64,000 nt of DNA from Pseudomonadota bacterium (GTDB taxonomy: Bacteria > Pseudomonadota > Gammaproteobacteria > Legionellales > Legionellaceae): assembly GCA_020051095.1 (NCBI GenBank), contig JAGVJN010000014.1:1-64000 (forward strand). The letters are read 5' to 3'. Both the position numbers and the translations under genes were made by a program. Numbering within the stretch: the stretch's first letter is position 1; each line of letters starts with the position of its first letter. Positions 45,849 through 55,505 of this stretch are shown here, in pieces. A model generated the notes under the pieces. It did not search any database, was not told the DNA's origin, and saw only the letters and a program-made list of their open reading frames with translations.

Positions 45849-46967
45849 TTAACCTCGTTGTTCAATGGGTAAATAATGGCGTTGTTCAGGGCCAATATAT
45901 TCGGATGTGGGTCTAATTAAACGGTTGTTGGCACGTTGTTCAAATATATGTGCAGCCCAACCGGTCGTTCTTGACATGACAAAAATTGGGGTGAATAAAA
46001 AGGTTGGTATACCACAAAAATGATAGGCGGATGCTGAATAGAAGTCCAAATTAGGAAATAATTTTTTTTCTCGCCACATTAATGATTCGATTCGCTCAGA
46101 AATATCATATAAGGTCATATCGCCAGTCGTTTGCGCAAATTTCTTCGACCATGTTTTGATAATGTCTGATCGCGGATCGCAATCCGTATATACACGGTGC
46201 CCAAAGCCCATTATTTTTTCTTTATTTGCAAGCATTTGCAATAATTTTGTTTCTGCTTCATCTGCTGTAGTAAATTGCTCAATCAATTCCATTGCTGCTT
46301 CATTCGCTCCACCATGCAAGGGACCACGCAGTGTGCCGATAGCAGACGTCATCGCAGAATAGATATCCGATAGCGTGGCGGCAGTCACCCGGGCAGCAAA
46401 TGTCGACGCATTAAACTCATGCTCTGCATAAAGTATCAAGGATACATTCATCATGTTTTTGGCAAGATCATTTGGCTTTTTCTGATGAAGCAAGGCAAGA
46501 AAATGACCACCAATGGTGGGTTCATCCGAGTATTCGCTGATTTCTTTATCAAGAAAGTGCCATGCATACCAATAGCACATAATGGCTGGGTATATGGCTA
46601 ATAAACGATCAGCAATGTCATATTGTTGTTCAAATGATTCCTCGGGCTCTAAATTTCCCAGAAATGAACATCCTGTTCTTAACACATCCATTGGATGTGC
46701 GTGTTTGGGGATCGCTCTTAGTAAATCTTTTAATGCAGAAGGAATATTACGTAAAGAAATTAATTTTTCTTGATATCGATCCAGTTCTCGTTGATTGGGT
46801 AATTGACCATAGTGAAGTAAGTAGGCAACTTCTTCAAATGTTGCATGGTTTGCAAGGTCATCAATGGAATAGCCGCGATAATTTAGGCCTTTTCCGGCTT
46901 TACCCACCGTTGCAATAGCTGACTCACCTGCAACAACACCCGCCAAACCGCCTTGTTTATTGGTCAT
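45849..46967 (-). CDS. prpC: 2-methylcitrate synthase
   Basis: PrpC condenses propionyl-CoA with oxaloacetate to 2-methylcitrate. The 372-aa citrate-synthase-fold protein has the catalytic histidines in [10 protein letters not shown] and GFGHRVY and the aspartate near [12 protein letters not shown]-terminal [25 protein letters not shown] matches type II citrate/methylcitrate synthases. Length and operon position support PrpC over GltA. Confidence 0.96.
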   Translation of the reverse strand: MTNKQGGLAGVVAGESAIATVGKAGKGLNYRGYSIDDLANHATFEEVAYLLHYGQLPNQRELDRYQEKLISLRNIPSALKDLLRAIPKHAHPMDVLRTGCSFLGNLEPEESFEQQYDIADRLLAIYPAIMCYWYAWHFLDKEISEYSDEPTIGGHFLALLHQKKPNDLAKNMMNVSLILYAEHEFNASTFAARVTAATLSDIYSAMTSAIGTLRGPLHGGANEAAMELIEQFTTADEAETKLLQMLANKEKIMGFGHRVYTDCDPRSDIIKTWSKKFAQTTGDMTLYDISERIESLMWREKKLFPNLDFYSASAYHFCGIPTFLFTPIFVMSRTTGWAAHIFEQRANNRLIRPTSEYIGPEQRHYLPIEQRG

Positions 46968-47841
46968 CCTTTTTCTCCCTTAATCGATCTAATTGTTGTT
47001 CAAAGGTATGATAATTTAAATGATGATATAATTCTTCTCTTGTTTGCATTGTATCAACACAGGATACCTGGGATCCCTCCTCCTTGATTGTTTGATAGAC
47101 CAAAGAGGCAGCTTGTGACATCGCTCGGAAAGCTGACAATGGATATAATGCCATTTTTATTCCAACATTTTCCAATTCAGTTTGAGAAAACAGCGGTGTT
47201 TTACCAAACTCGGTTATGTTTGCTAATATCGGTGCATTTACTTGCTCGGCAAATTGTTGATACTCTGCTAGTGTCGTCATAGCTTCTGCGAAAATCATAT
47301 CCGCACCTAATTCGACATAATAGTTCGCACGCTCAACAGCAGCGTTCATACCCTCAATCGCATAAGCATCCGTTCTTGCCATAATTACAAATGATGGATC
47401 CTGGCGGGCATCAACAGCTGCTTTAATCCTATCCCCCATTTCTTCTTGGCTGACAACGGCTTTATTTGGGCGGTGCCCACAACGTTTGGCTAATACTTGA
47501 TCTTCTAGATGGACTGCTGCGACGCCTGCTTGCTCCATCATTTTAATGGTTCTAGCAATATTAAAGGCATGCCCCCAACCTGTATCTATATCGACTAACA
47601 GAGGCAAATCAACTGCTTGGGTGATGCGACGCGCATCTTCAAAAACATCCCCTAAATGCGTCATCCCAAGATCAGGGATACCCCAGGAGGCATTGGCAAC
47701 CCCAGCACCTGATAAGTAGATAGCACGATGACCTGCATTCTTAGCTAATAACGCACAGTAAGCATTAATGGTTCCAACAATCGGAAGAATGTGCTTTTGG
47801 TTGACTAATTGCCTAAACATATGACCCATAGAATCTGTCAT
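46957..47841 (-). CDS. prpB: 2-methylisocitrate lyase
   Basis: PrpB cleaves 2-methylisocitrate to pyruvate and succinate, the last step of the cycle. The 294-aa isocitrate-lyase-superfamily protein contains the KRCGHRPNK catalytic loop and DIDTGWG. The ATG at 47841 has GGGAG about 6 bp upstream. It overlaps prpC by 11 bp and is first in the operon. No prpR regulator or acnD/prpF is adjacent, and prpD is present instead. Confidence 0.97.
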   Translation of the reverse strand: MTDSMGHMFRQLVNQKHILPIVGTINAYCALLAKNAGHRAIYLSGAGVANASWGIPDLGMTHLGDVFEDARRITQAVDLPLLVDIDTGWGHAFNIARTIKMMEQAGVAAVHLEDQVLAKRCGHRPNKAVVSQEEMGDRIKAAVDARQDPSFVIMARTDAYAIEGMNAAVERANYYVELGADMIFAEAMTTLAEYQQFAEQVNAPILANITEFGKTPLFSQTELENVGIKMALYPLSAFRAMSQAASLVYQTIKEEGSQVSCVDTMQTREELYHHLNYHTFEQQLDRLREKKDDQ

Positions 47842-47987
47842 CAAACGCTCCCTTGTTACTTATAGATTGTCTATCGTCGTTGGCTATCTATCTTAAATTC
47901 CTGCCGCATTATTTCATATAAAGCTAAATCCATAAACAAAGACTAGATTGCCAAGAAACATACGATTTATTCTTGTTAATTGTCCGC

Positions 47988-48767
47988 TCAAAGCTCAATG
48001 GTTCCTTCCATAAAACGACGACATTCGCCTTTTAATAACACGCGGTTATCGTTTAGTTGGCAATGAACCGTTCCTTTACGGCTTAACCCTTGCCGAGCAA
48101 CAAAGCTAGATTTTCCAAGCCTTTCAGCCCAAACGGGCGTTAACAAACAATGCGCTGATCCCGTAACCGGATCCTCAGGAATTTTATGTTTGGGGTAAAA
48201 ACACCTTGAGTAAAAATCAACATCGTCACTCGGTGCACTCACAATTAATCCTTGCATATCATGCGCCAGAAGACGAATTTGATCAACCTGAGTTTGTTTA
48301 ACCCTTTCTTCATTATCCAAAATAACTAGCCAATCTTTTGGTGAACAATAAGCAGCAATAATTGGTTGATTAATTAAGTCTTCCAAAAATTGATTTGGAA
48401 TTTGCTCATTATGCATTAACGGGAAATCCATCTCGATAAATTGATTATCTTTCCTAACGTACAAAGGGCCACTTAAACTCGAAAAAGTGAATTGTTTATC
48501 TGTTTGCTGCAATGAAAATAGGACATCTGCGGCTGCTAATGTTGCATGCCCACACAAGTCAACTTCGCCATTTGGGCTGAACCATCGAATATGATACCCA
48601 TCTTCATTTTCAACAACATACGCTGTTTCAGATAAATTATTTTCAAGGGCTATCGCTTGCAATAACTCATCATTTAACCATTCTTGAAGTAAACATACAG
48701 CTGCAGGATTGCCATGAAATAATTTATCGGTGAAGGCATCGACTTGAAATATCTTTATTCGTTCCAT
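47988..48767 (-). CDS. PhzF-family isomerase/epimerase-like protein
   Basis: The 259-aa protein has the two-domain diaminopimelate-epimerase-like fold of the PhzF family. Visible motifs are QVDAFTDKLFHGNPAAV at the N-terminus, NLSETAYV with the catalytic-type glutamate, WFSPNGEVDLCGHATLA and the C-terminal PEDPVTGSAHC. Most family members have unknown substrates; phenazine genes are absent, so a phenazine role is not suggested. A palindrome lies just upstream of its start. Confidence 0.9.
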   Translation of the reverse strand: MERIKIFQVDAFTDKLFHGNPAAVCLLQEWLNDELLQAIALENNLSETAYVVENEDGYHIRWFSPNGEVDLCGHATLAAADVLFSLQQTDKQFTFSSLSGPLYVRKDNQFIEMDFPLMHNEQIPNQFLEDLINQPIIAAYCSPKDWLVILDNEERVKQTQVDQIRLLAHDMQGLIVSAPSDDVDFYSRCFYPKHKIPEDPVTGSAHCLLTPVWAERLGKSSFVARQGLSRKGTVHCQLNDNRVLLKGECRRFMEGTIEL

Positions 48768-48773
48768 GTATAA

Positions 48774-48789
48774 TTATAACTTGTTATAA
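48774..48789. promoter_or_regulatory. Operator-like palindrome upstream of the phzF-like gene
   Basis: TTATAAC (48774-48780), two bases, then GTTATAA (48783-48789) form a perfect 16-bp dyad ending 7 bp before the ATG on the minus strand. It could be a repressor site; AT-rich dyads also arise by chance. Confidence 0.35.
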
Positions 48790-48850
48790 AATGGACTTAT
48801 CCTAGCATAGATAGAGTTAAAAATCTTTGATTATTTATCATATGGCTCCG

Positions 48851-49909
48851 TCAGAGCTGTTCCCCATTTAATTTTGAAGAACCAATTTCCACAGGCATTA
48901 TCTGGTTGAGACAATCCTGGATGGTTTCTGCTAACGCTTCAGGCAAGGTATTTTCTTTCATGCTTTTAGCAAAAAATGAATTGTTTCGTAAGACATTGAG
49001 TACAGCACTCGTCTGGCTTTTGCGAAGACTATCGTCTAGATTCCTCAACAAATACACGAAATGTTTTAAAACGTCCTCGATTGTTAACTCTGGCGATAGC
49101 ACAAGCGGTTCAAACCTATCTTTTTGTATTGCGTAAGAATTGAATAGTGTTAGATCAAGATGCGTAAATCGCGCAATAGCAGACCTTTTACTATCCGAAT
49201 GTGTCATCGCCGTTAACGCCTCGTTATACGTGTTTATTAGATTCGTCAATAGTTGCATTTTTAGATCGGCTTCAGGCAATAATGTGAGCGCATGGGCGTT
49301 AATATAGTTTTGGCTATGAATAAATTGTCGATACAAATGCCTTTTGCTCATGCATTCGAGGGACATATAGGAAACCATTTTCCGCATTCTCGCCACATTT
49401 TTTGGCCTTGTTGCCGCATACTGTTTAAAATCTTCGGGGTTTCTTCCCGCTATATATGCTTGAACAATTTGATAACAAAAATCCCTGAAAAACCGTATTT
49501 TTGGAACACAATGCTGAATGGAAGATGGCGGTTCATTTTGACTGTTGAGCTTTAAGAGATATGCTTGTTGTAGAAAGGGTAATTTGTCTTCCAAGCGTTT
49601 AAAATCTCCATCAACAACCCGGTTGAATACATCAATAAAATGAACCAATACACGATTGAATTGATCCATTAATTTTTTTATATAAGCAGGATTTGAACTG
49701 ATCATTTGTTCAAAGTCAGCATCAGGATAGATAAACCCTTGATCACAAGGCTCTAAATCAACAATATATTTTTGTCCATCATGTTCAAAATCTTCTAAAG
49801 GGCGGTTTTCTATTAATCTAGCGGGAAATTTACCAAGTACGATATGATTAAGATACGTTTCAACACTGATATGCACCTCTGGTTGCGTATGTTCCATTTT
49901 CTCATCCAT
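48851..49909 (-). CDS. Hypothetical 352-aa helical protein
   Basis: I do not recognise this protein. The ATG at 49909 has an AGGAG 5 bp upstream and is preferred to the GTG at 49927. The product has no signal peptide or membrane segment, is rich in predicted helix and in charged residues, and contains no motif I can tie to an enzyme. It lies 67 bp after mnmC on the same strand, with a 13-bp palindrome in the gap. A translocated effector in a Legionella-like host is one possibility; there is no direct evidence. Confidence 0.75.
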   Translation of the reverse strand: MDEKMEHTQPEVHISVETYLNHIVLGKFPARLIENRPLEDFEHDGQKYIVDLEPCDQGFIYPDADFEQMISSNPAYIKKLMDQFNRVLVHFIDVFNRVVDGDFKRLEDKLPFLQQAYLLKLNSQNEPPSSIQHCVPKIRFFRDFCYQIVQAYIAGRNPEDFKQYAATRPKNVARMRKMVSYMSLECMSKRHLYRQFIHSQNYINAHALTLLPEADLKMQLLTNLINTYNEALTAMTHSDSKRSAIARFTHLDLTLFNSYAIQKDRFEPLVLSPELTIEDVLKHFVYLLRNLDDSLRKSQTSAVLNVLRNNSFFAKSMKENTLPEALAETIQDCLNQIMPVEIGSSKLNGEQL

Positions 49910-49926
49910 GACCACTCCTTTGCCCA

Positions 49927-49939
49927 CGTGGAATCCACG
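49927..49939. promoter_or_regulatory. 13-bp palindrome before the 352-aa hypothetical gene
   Basis: CGTGGAATCCACG is a perfect dyad around its central base, lying about 18 bp upstream of the chosen start and just before its Shine-Dalgarno sequence. It could be an operator or a short mRNA hairpin. Confidence 0.3.
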
Positions 49940-49976
49940 ATGTTGTATTCCATTAAATCATCGAGGACACCTATAA

Positions 49977-51944
49977 TTATAGAACATTTTGCCGGGTCAC
50001 GATCCGGCGATACAGAAAACGGGCTGGCGCAATGGCAGATAGCAAATTATGTGGCATATTCAACGGATGATTCGCAATGAGTTTCGCGAGGTAACTGGCA
50101 CATAATGGGATGGTCGTTAACCCTCTTGAACCAAAACCAGTCAGAGCATATAAGTTTGTTTCAAAGGGATCACGGTTTTCAATAAACCGATTTGCATCCT
50201 TCTCAAACGCTTTGAAATTATTGATAAACTTTTCCTGATTAGGAATTGAGCCAACAACTGGCATATAATCATTGATCGTTGTTCGGATGCCACACCAATG
50301 ATTAACGACTTCCTTGGACCACTCGCAATCAAGTGGTATTGCATTTAATGTATGTAAGTTCTGTCGATCCGCTTCAAGGCTTGCTATCGCCTCAAGGCGA
50401 TCAATTTCAAACGTTGCACCTGTATAATGATAACCGTCCGTGGCAGGGAGAACATGGCCATTGCAACAGACGGGAACACGAAGCAAATCGGACTGTGTCG
50501 TCGAAGTTAAGGCAGTCATCTGGCCTTTTATTGTCCTTAAAGGGAGATAGTTGGTTTGTGAGTACTCTTTCATTTGCCAACCATTAGCCAAAATAACTAC
50601 CTCAGCATGATGATTATTAACATGCCAGTGATTGTCATCGTGATTCAGCGTTGAAATGTTGGTATTACCGATGAAATCGATCATGTCATGGTCGAGTAGC
50701 TTTTGGCATAATTGCTGACTATTTATCCATCCAGACTTTGGAAACCAAAGGCCTTTTCCGGTTATGTTCAACCCCGCCTTTTTAGACAACTCAGCTTCTG
50801 ATAAAAATTCCACCATGGGTGAAAGCGTTTCAAGCCAGTGCAGGAAGATAGGATTATAGGTTTCTGCTGGTTCAAGGGATATCATGCCATTGAATTCATG
50901 CTCTATACCAGTCATGTCGAATTGTTGATAAAAACGGATGGCATGGGGATAGGCTTGGAGCATGATTTGGCTTAGAGGTGAATCATAAGCTGAGAAACTG
51001 GGAAATATGACGGCTCTAGGATTTGCAGACGCACCAACACCTGGTTGTGCTCCTTTATCAAGCACAGTTATTTGCCAGCCAAGCTTTGCCAAATGATAAG
51101 CAATCATGCAACCGGCAAGTCCTGCTCCGATTACCAATGCGTTTTGTTTGGAGGGCTTTTTATACTGGCCAAATTCCCATAAGCTTTTCTTTTTTAATAA
51201 CTTATGGTTATTAGATTGATTAGTTTTAATGGCTTGGATCATCTCCCTTTTTTGACCATAGCCTTTTGTCTTTTTATACGTAAATCCTGCTTGGACTAAG
51301 CCATCTTTTACCATACGTGCACACGAAAAAGTGGCTAATTGTGTTTGCTGATGAGATAGTTTACTAATGTAGGCAAATAGCTGGGGTGTCCACATTGACT
51401 GATTTTTTGCAGGCGAAAAACCATCAAGATACCAACTATCAATCATTCCCTCGCAACTTGGTATTAATTTTTCCATTGATGTGACGACATCAGCAAAGAT
51501 CAGTGTTAGACAAACACCATTTTCAAATTCAATGGAATGAAAGCCCGGGATTAAGGCGGGATAGCTTTCAATCAGTTGTTGGGCATACTTTGTCAACTCC
51601 GGCCAAAAGGTTAAGGCTTTCGTTAAATCCGCTAGTTTGAGCGGATGCTTTTCACAAGCGTAATAATGGAGGGTATTTTTCTTGAGCCCTTGGGCCTCCC
51701 ACAAGCGCATGGTTAAAAGGAAGTTTAGACCCGTTCCAAATCCTGTTTCTGCGATGACAAATGGTTTTCCTTCTGGCAATACCTGCCAGCGGTTTGGTAG
51801 ATCATTGCCTAACAAAAATACATGAACACTTTCAGCCAACCCATTATCACGGCTAAAATAAATATCATTAAATTGGTTAGCATAAGGAATGCCTTGTTGC
51901 CATTCGATATCTGCAGGAATAATCGGTTGAAACGGTTGACTCAT
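49977..51944 (-). CDS. mnmC: Bifunctional tRNA 5-methylaminomethyl-2-thiouridine synthase MnmC
   Basis: MnmC completes mnm5s2U34 in tRNA: the C-terminal oxidase removes carboxymethyl and the N-terminal domain methylates. The 655-aa protein has an AdoMet domain (about 1-240, with ETGFGTGLNF and LDGFSPAKN) and an FAD-dependent oxidoreductase domain (about 265-650, with VIGAGLAGCMIAYHLA). Both halves are intact. No clear ribosome binding site precedes the ATG at 51944. Confidence 0.97.
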   Translation of the reverse strand: MSQPFQPIIPADIEWQQGIPYANQFNDIYFSRDNGLAESVHVFLLGNDLPNRWQVLPEGKPFVIAETGFGTGLNFLLTMRLWEAQGLKKNTLHYYACEKHPLKLADLTKALTFWPELTKYAQQLIESYPALIPGFHSIEFENGVCLTLIFADVVTSMEKLIPSCEGMIDSWYLDGFSPAKNQSMWTPQLFAYISKLSHQQTQLATFSCARMVKDGLVQAGFTYKKTKGYGQKREMIQAIKTNQSNNHKLLKKKSLWEFGQYKKPSKQNALVIGAGLAGCMIAYHLAKLGWQITVLDKGAQPGVGASANPRAVIFPSFSAYDSPLSQIMLQAYPHAIRFYQQFDMTGIEHEFNGMISLEPAETYNPIFLHWLETLSPMVEFLSEAELSKKAGLNITGKGLWFPKSGWINSQQLCQKLLDHDMIDFIGNTNISTLNHDDNHWHVNNHHAEVVILANGWQMKEYSQTNYLPLRTIKGQMTALTSTTQSDLLRVPVCCNGHVLPATDGYHYTGATFEIDRLEAIASLEADRQNLHTLNAIPLDCEWSKEVVNHWCGIRTTINDYMPVVGSIPNQEKFINNFKAFEKDANRFIENRDPFETNLYALTGFGSRGLTTIPLCASYLAKLIANHPLNMPHNLLSAIAPARFLYRRIVTRQNVL

Positions 51945-52059
51945 TATTTACAAAAATTAATTAACATCTTGTCTATATTTTATCACCATAAAAAGCAAAA
52001 GATACACTGTTTTCTATTACTCGGGTTTATGCCCAATTAACAGCATATGTTGTTATTGG

Positions 52060-52088
52060 TTCGCATTTTGAATTTCGTTGGGTATACT
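52060..52088 (+). promoter_or_regulatory. Putative promoter for pta-ackA
   Basis: TTCGCA (52060-52065) and TATACT (52083-52088) are separated by 17 bp; transcription would begin near 52095, some 23 bp before the pta ATG. Confidence 0.35.
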
Positions 52089-52117
52089 TAATTTAATATC
52101 TCCTTAATCGAAAAAGC

Positions 52118-54175
52118 ATGGCCAAAAAACTGTATCTTACCAGCATCGAGAAAAGAAAAGGCAAATCCTTTGTCTCGCTAGGCTTCGTGTCGCAATTGTA
52201 TAAAGATGGTTTGCCATTTCAATGTTTTAAGTTGTTTAGTGAACGAGATAATGCTCACTTTAGTATACTTCAAAATTTGACACATCAGCCCGTTAAACCC
52301 ATCATGCCTATCAGTGATGCTATTGCGCTTATGCGCAATCAACCTGATGAATTGCAAACGATTTTGTTTGATAAAGTTGTAATTGATGAGCAGAAAACCT
52401 GCTATTTTGAAGGCAGTGATTTTGAAAGCGATAATGATATGGCGGAATTTCAATTCAACCTCTCAATAGCGTATCAGCTTAATTGTGAGGTCATCCTTGT
52501 GGTTTCTGGCAAAGATAGGCAAACTAGTCATATCAAAACCTTGATTCAATCAGCGCTGGACATTGCAAAGCGAAACCATACGAATGTACGCGGCGTTATT
52601 ATCAATCAGTTTAATCTTGGCAATGAGCTTGAAACGTCAAGCCAATTACAAAGTTTTTTCACTCAATTATGCATTTCGATTATACCTGAGTTTGAAGAAT
52701 TTGCTTATCCAATGGTTAAAGACGTTGCCAAACTCCTATCTGCAAAAATCATTTTTGGAAAAACCAATATCCACCGACAAGTGAAAGAAATTACTCTTGC
52801 AGCTAAAACGGTGACTAATTTTTTGCAATCAAGGCTAGATCGTAAGGGAATGTTGATTATAACACCTGACGATCGGATGGATATATTGTTAGGCACCCTA
52901 CTTGCCGATCAATCGGCTAATTACCCCAAAATAGCCGGTATCGTGCTAACTGGTGGGATGAAACCGAGCAAAGTCATTTCAGAAATTATATCAGGGCTAG
53001 AGCATACCTTCCCGGTGATGGTCACCCCATTAAAGACTTATGAAACAGCAACCACGATTCACAATGCCAAATTTAGTTTGCAAGAAGATGATATGGACAG
53101 GGTAGATAAAGCGGGGGAATTAATGTCACCCTATATTCAGCTGATGCTAACAACCATCAATAAGTCGCCTAAAACCGATGAAATGAACCCCGCATTATTT
53201 CTCCATAATTTGTCGGTTAAAGCAAAGAAGATGAAAAAACACATTGTCTTGCCGGAAGGAACAGATATTCGAATATTGCAAGCTGCCGACTATCTGCTTA
53301 AACGGGAAATTGTGTCATTAACCGTTATTGGGAATCCTGAAAAAATTCTCTTATTAGCCAAACAACATGATTTAAGCTTGCCAAACTTATCTATTTTGGA
53401 TCTTGAAAGCGCGCCAAACATTCAAAAATATGCAAAACAATATTTCAAATTGCGTCAACATAAAAATGTCAATCTTCCTATTGCAATTGAACGCATGGCT
53501 GATGGCAACTACTATGCCACCATGATGGTCTATTTCAACCATGCTGATGGTGTTGTTTCCGGAGCAACTCACACAACCGCAGACACCGTTCGCCCAGCGC
53601 TTGAAATTATCAAAACAAAACCGGGTGTTGATAGAGTATCCTCCGTATTCATCATGTGCTTACCCACCCGAGTAGTTATCTATGGCGACTGTGCCATTAA
53701 TCCTGAACCAGACGCAAAGACGTTAGCTGAAATTACCATGCAAGCGGCTGTCATGGCCAAAAGCCTTGATATCGATCCCAGGGTAGCGCTGCTTTCTTAC
53801 TCAACAGGCGGTTCCGGTCATGGTGCAAGTGTGGATAAAGTCAATCAAGCTATCAAGCTGTTGGCTAAAGAAAAATTAGATTACTTAGTTGAGGGCCCGA
53901 TTCAATATGACGCTGCGGTTGACATGGGCGTTGCAAAACAAAAATTACCCAACTCAAAAGTAGCTGGCAAAGCGAATGTTCTAATTTTTCCTGATTTAAA
54001 CACAGGAAATAACACCTATAAAGCAGTACAGAGAGAGTCTGGCGCACTAGCAATTGGACCTGTTTTATTGGGATTAAATAAACCAGTCAACGATCTAAGC
54101 CGTGGATGCACTGTCCAGGATGTCATTAATACGATTTTGTTAACGGCTATTCAAGCAAGCGAGAATTCACCATGA
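52118..54175 (+). CDS. pta: Phosphate acetyltransferase
   Basis: Pta interconverts acetyl-CoA and acetyl phosphate. The 685-aa long-form enzyme has an N-terminal cobyrinic-acid-synthase-like P-loop domain, a DRTGG domain (about 210-330) and the catalytic PTA domain (about 370-685) with LPEGTDIRILQAA, LSYSTGGSGHG and VEGPIQYDAAVD. The N-terminal nucleotide-binding loop is degenerate: it reads SIEKRKGKSFVSLG, lacking the first glycine of the usual motif. It overlaps ackA by 4 bp. Confidence 0.96.
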   Translation: MAKKLYLTSIEKRKGKSFVSLGFVSQLYKDGLPFQCFKLFSERDNAHFSILQNLTHQPVKPIMPISDAIALMRNQPDELQTILFDKVVIDEQKTCYFEGSDFESDNDMAEFQFNLSIAYQLNCEVILVVSGKDRQTSHIKTLIQSALDIAKRNHTNVRGVIINQFNLGNELETSSQLQSFFTQLCISIIPEFEEFAYPMVKDVAKLLSAKIIFGKTNIHRQVKEITLAAKTVTNFLQSRLDRKGMLIITPDDRMDILLGTLLADQSANYPKIAGIVLTGGMKPSKVISEIISGLEHTFPVMVTPLKTYETATTIHNAKFSLQEDDMDRVDKAGELMSPYIQLMLTTINKSPKTDEMNPALFLHNLSVKAKKMKKHIVLPEGTDIRILQAADYLLKREIVSLTVIGNPEKILLLAKQHDLSLPNLSILDLESAPNIQKYAKQYFKLRQHKNVNLPIAIERMADGNYYATMMVYFNHADGVVSGATHTTADTVRPALEIIKTKPGVDRVSSVFIMCLPTRVVIYGDCAINPEPDAKTLAEITMQAAVMAKSLDIDPRVALLSYSTGGSGHGASVDKVNQAIKLLAKEKLDYLVEGPIQYDAAVDMGVAKQKLPNSKVAGKANVLIFPDLNTGNNTYKAVQRESGALAIGPVLLGLNKPVNDLSRGCTVQDVINTILLTAIQASENSP

Positions 54176-55332
54176 AATGGATTTTAACATTTAATGCAGG
54201 TAGCTCATCCATTAAGTACAGCGCCTTCCATATCAAAGATCAAACGATGGTGCTAGAGTTTAAAGGGTTAATCGAAGGAATTGGCGAAAAACAGAGCTTT
54301 TGGACTCATGAAACGACTAAAAGCGAGCATCTCTTTAAAAATCATCAACAAGCCTTTCAAGCCTTGCTTAAACCTGTGACAGAGGGCATTCAAGGTGAAA
54401 TTATCGGAATTGCCCACCGTGTTGTTCATGGTGGAAGTCAATTTAGCACACCCACTGTGGTTGATAAAACCGTGTTATCAACCATTCAATCATTATCAAA
54501 TTTAGCACCGTTACATAATCCAGCAAATGCATTGGGTATTGAAGTGGCTAAATCTTTATTTCCCAAATGCCCACATGTCGCTATCTTTGATACAGCATTT
54601 CATGTAACCATGCCTGAAAGCGCTCATACTTATGCAATCGATAAGGATATCTGTCATCAATACCAAATCAAACGCTATGGTTTCCATGGAATCAATCATC
54701 AGTATGTTGCTGAACAAGCCGCGGGCTTCCTTTTAAAACCCCTTTCACATTGCCAGCTAATCACATTGCATTTAGGAAATGGTGCCAGTGCTTGCTTAAT
54801 AAAAGATGGGAAATCGTATGATACCTCGATGGGGTTTACACCATTGCCAGGATTGATAATGGGGACACGTTGCGGGGATATCGACCCGTCCATTATTCTT
54901 TATCTTGCTGATCAAGGTATTACAATGGCAAGTATCTCAAGCATGCTCAATCGTCGTAGCGGTTTAAAAGGGATTGGCGGTGAAAATGATATGCGCAGAT
55001 TGCTTGAGCATGAAGCTGCTGGCGATATGGATGCTAAGCTCGCCATCGAGATGTTTTGTTATCAGTTACAAAAATACATCGCTGCTTATTATGGCCAATG
55101 CCCCAACTTAGATGCGCTTGTTTTTACTGGTGGCATCGGTGAACATTCAGTCGACATTAGAGCGAGAACAATCCAGCCCTTAAGTCATCTAGGGTTATCC
55201 ATCGATGCTAATTTAAATAGTAATCAAGGATGGACACAGCCTTCCATTATCCATAATGGATCCATCCCTATTTTGGTTATTCCCGGGGATGAAGAGAAGG
55301 CTATGGCAGAACAATGTATGACAGTTTTATAA
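54172..55332 (+). CDS. ackA: Acetate kinase
   Basis: AckA makes ATP and acetate from acetyl phosphate, completing the overflow pathway with Pta. The 386-aa ASKHA-fold protein has NAGSSSIKYS, RVVHGG, FDTAFH, YGFHGINHQYV and the nucleotide-binding FTGGIGEHS. Length is slightly under the usual 400. It is translationally coupled to pta (ATGA) and is followed by a 166-bp palindrome before the convergent hemL. Confidence 0.97.
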   Translation: MKWILTFNAGSSSIKYSAFHIKDQTMVLEFKGLIEGIGEKQSFWTHETTKSEHLFKNHQQAFQALLKPVTEGIQGEIIGIAHRVVHGGSQFSTPTVVDKTVLSTIQSLSNLAPLHNPANALGIEVAKSLFPKCPHVAIFDTAFHVTMPESAHTYAIDKDICHQYQIKRYGFHGINHQYVAEQAAGFLLKPLSHCQLITLHLGNGASACLIKDGKSYDTSMGFTPLPGLIMGTRCGDIDPSIILYLADQGITMASISSMLNRRSGLKGIGGENDMRRLLEHEAAGDMDAKLAIEMFCYQLQKYIAAYYGQCPNLDALVFTGGIGEHSVDIRARTIQPLSHLGLSIDANLNSNQGWTQPSIIHNGSIPILVIPGDEEKAMAEQCMTVL

Positions 55333-55498
55333 TATACCCGTGATCATTCAAAATGCGAGGATTTATGCGCCTCTATTTTTTTGATCCTGAAAAACGTTAA
55401 AAAACGCCCAATGGCTCACTCCCTTGAGTGTTCTTTAACGTTTTGCAGGGCGAAAAAGAAAAAGCAGAAAACTCGCATTTTGAATGATCACGGGTATA
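55333..55498. repeat. 166-bp palindromic element with 27-bp perfect arms
   Basis: The arm at 55333-55359 (TATACCCGTGATCATTC onward) is repeated as an exact 27-bp reverse complement at 55472-55498. The interior continues the palindrome imperfectly (AAAACGTTAAA near 55392 with TTTAACGTTTT near 55434) and closes with CACTC-CCTT-GAGTG. It begins one base after the ackA stop, ends 8 bp before the hemL stop, and so fills the convergent gap. It has no coding capacity and looks like a non-autonomous repeat, perhaps also used as a two-way terminator. Confidence 0.85.
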
Positions 55499-55505
55499 AA
55501 ATAAT

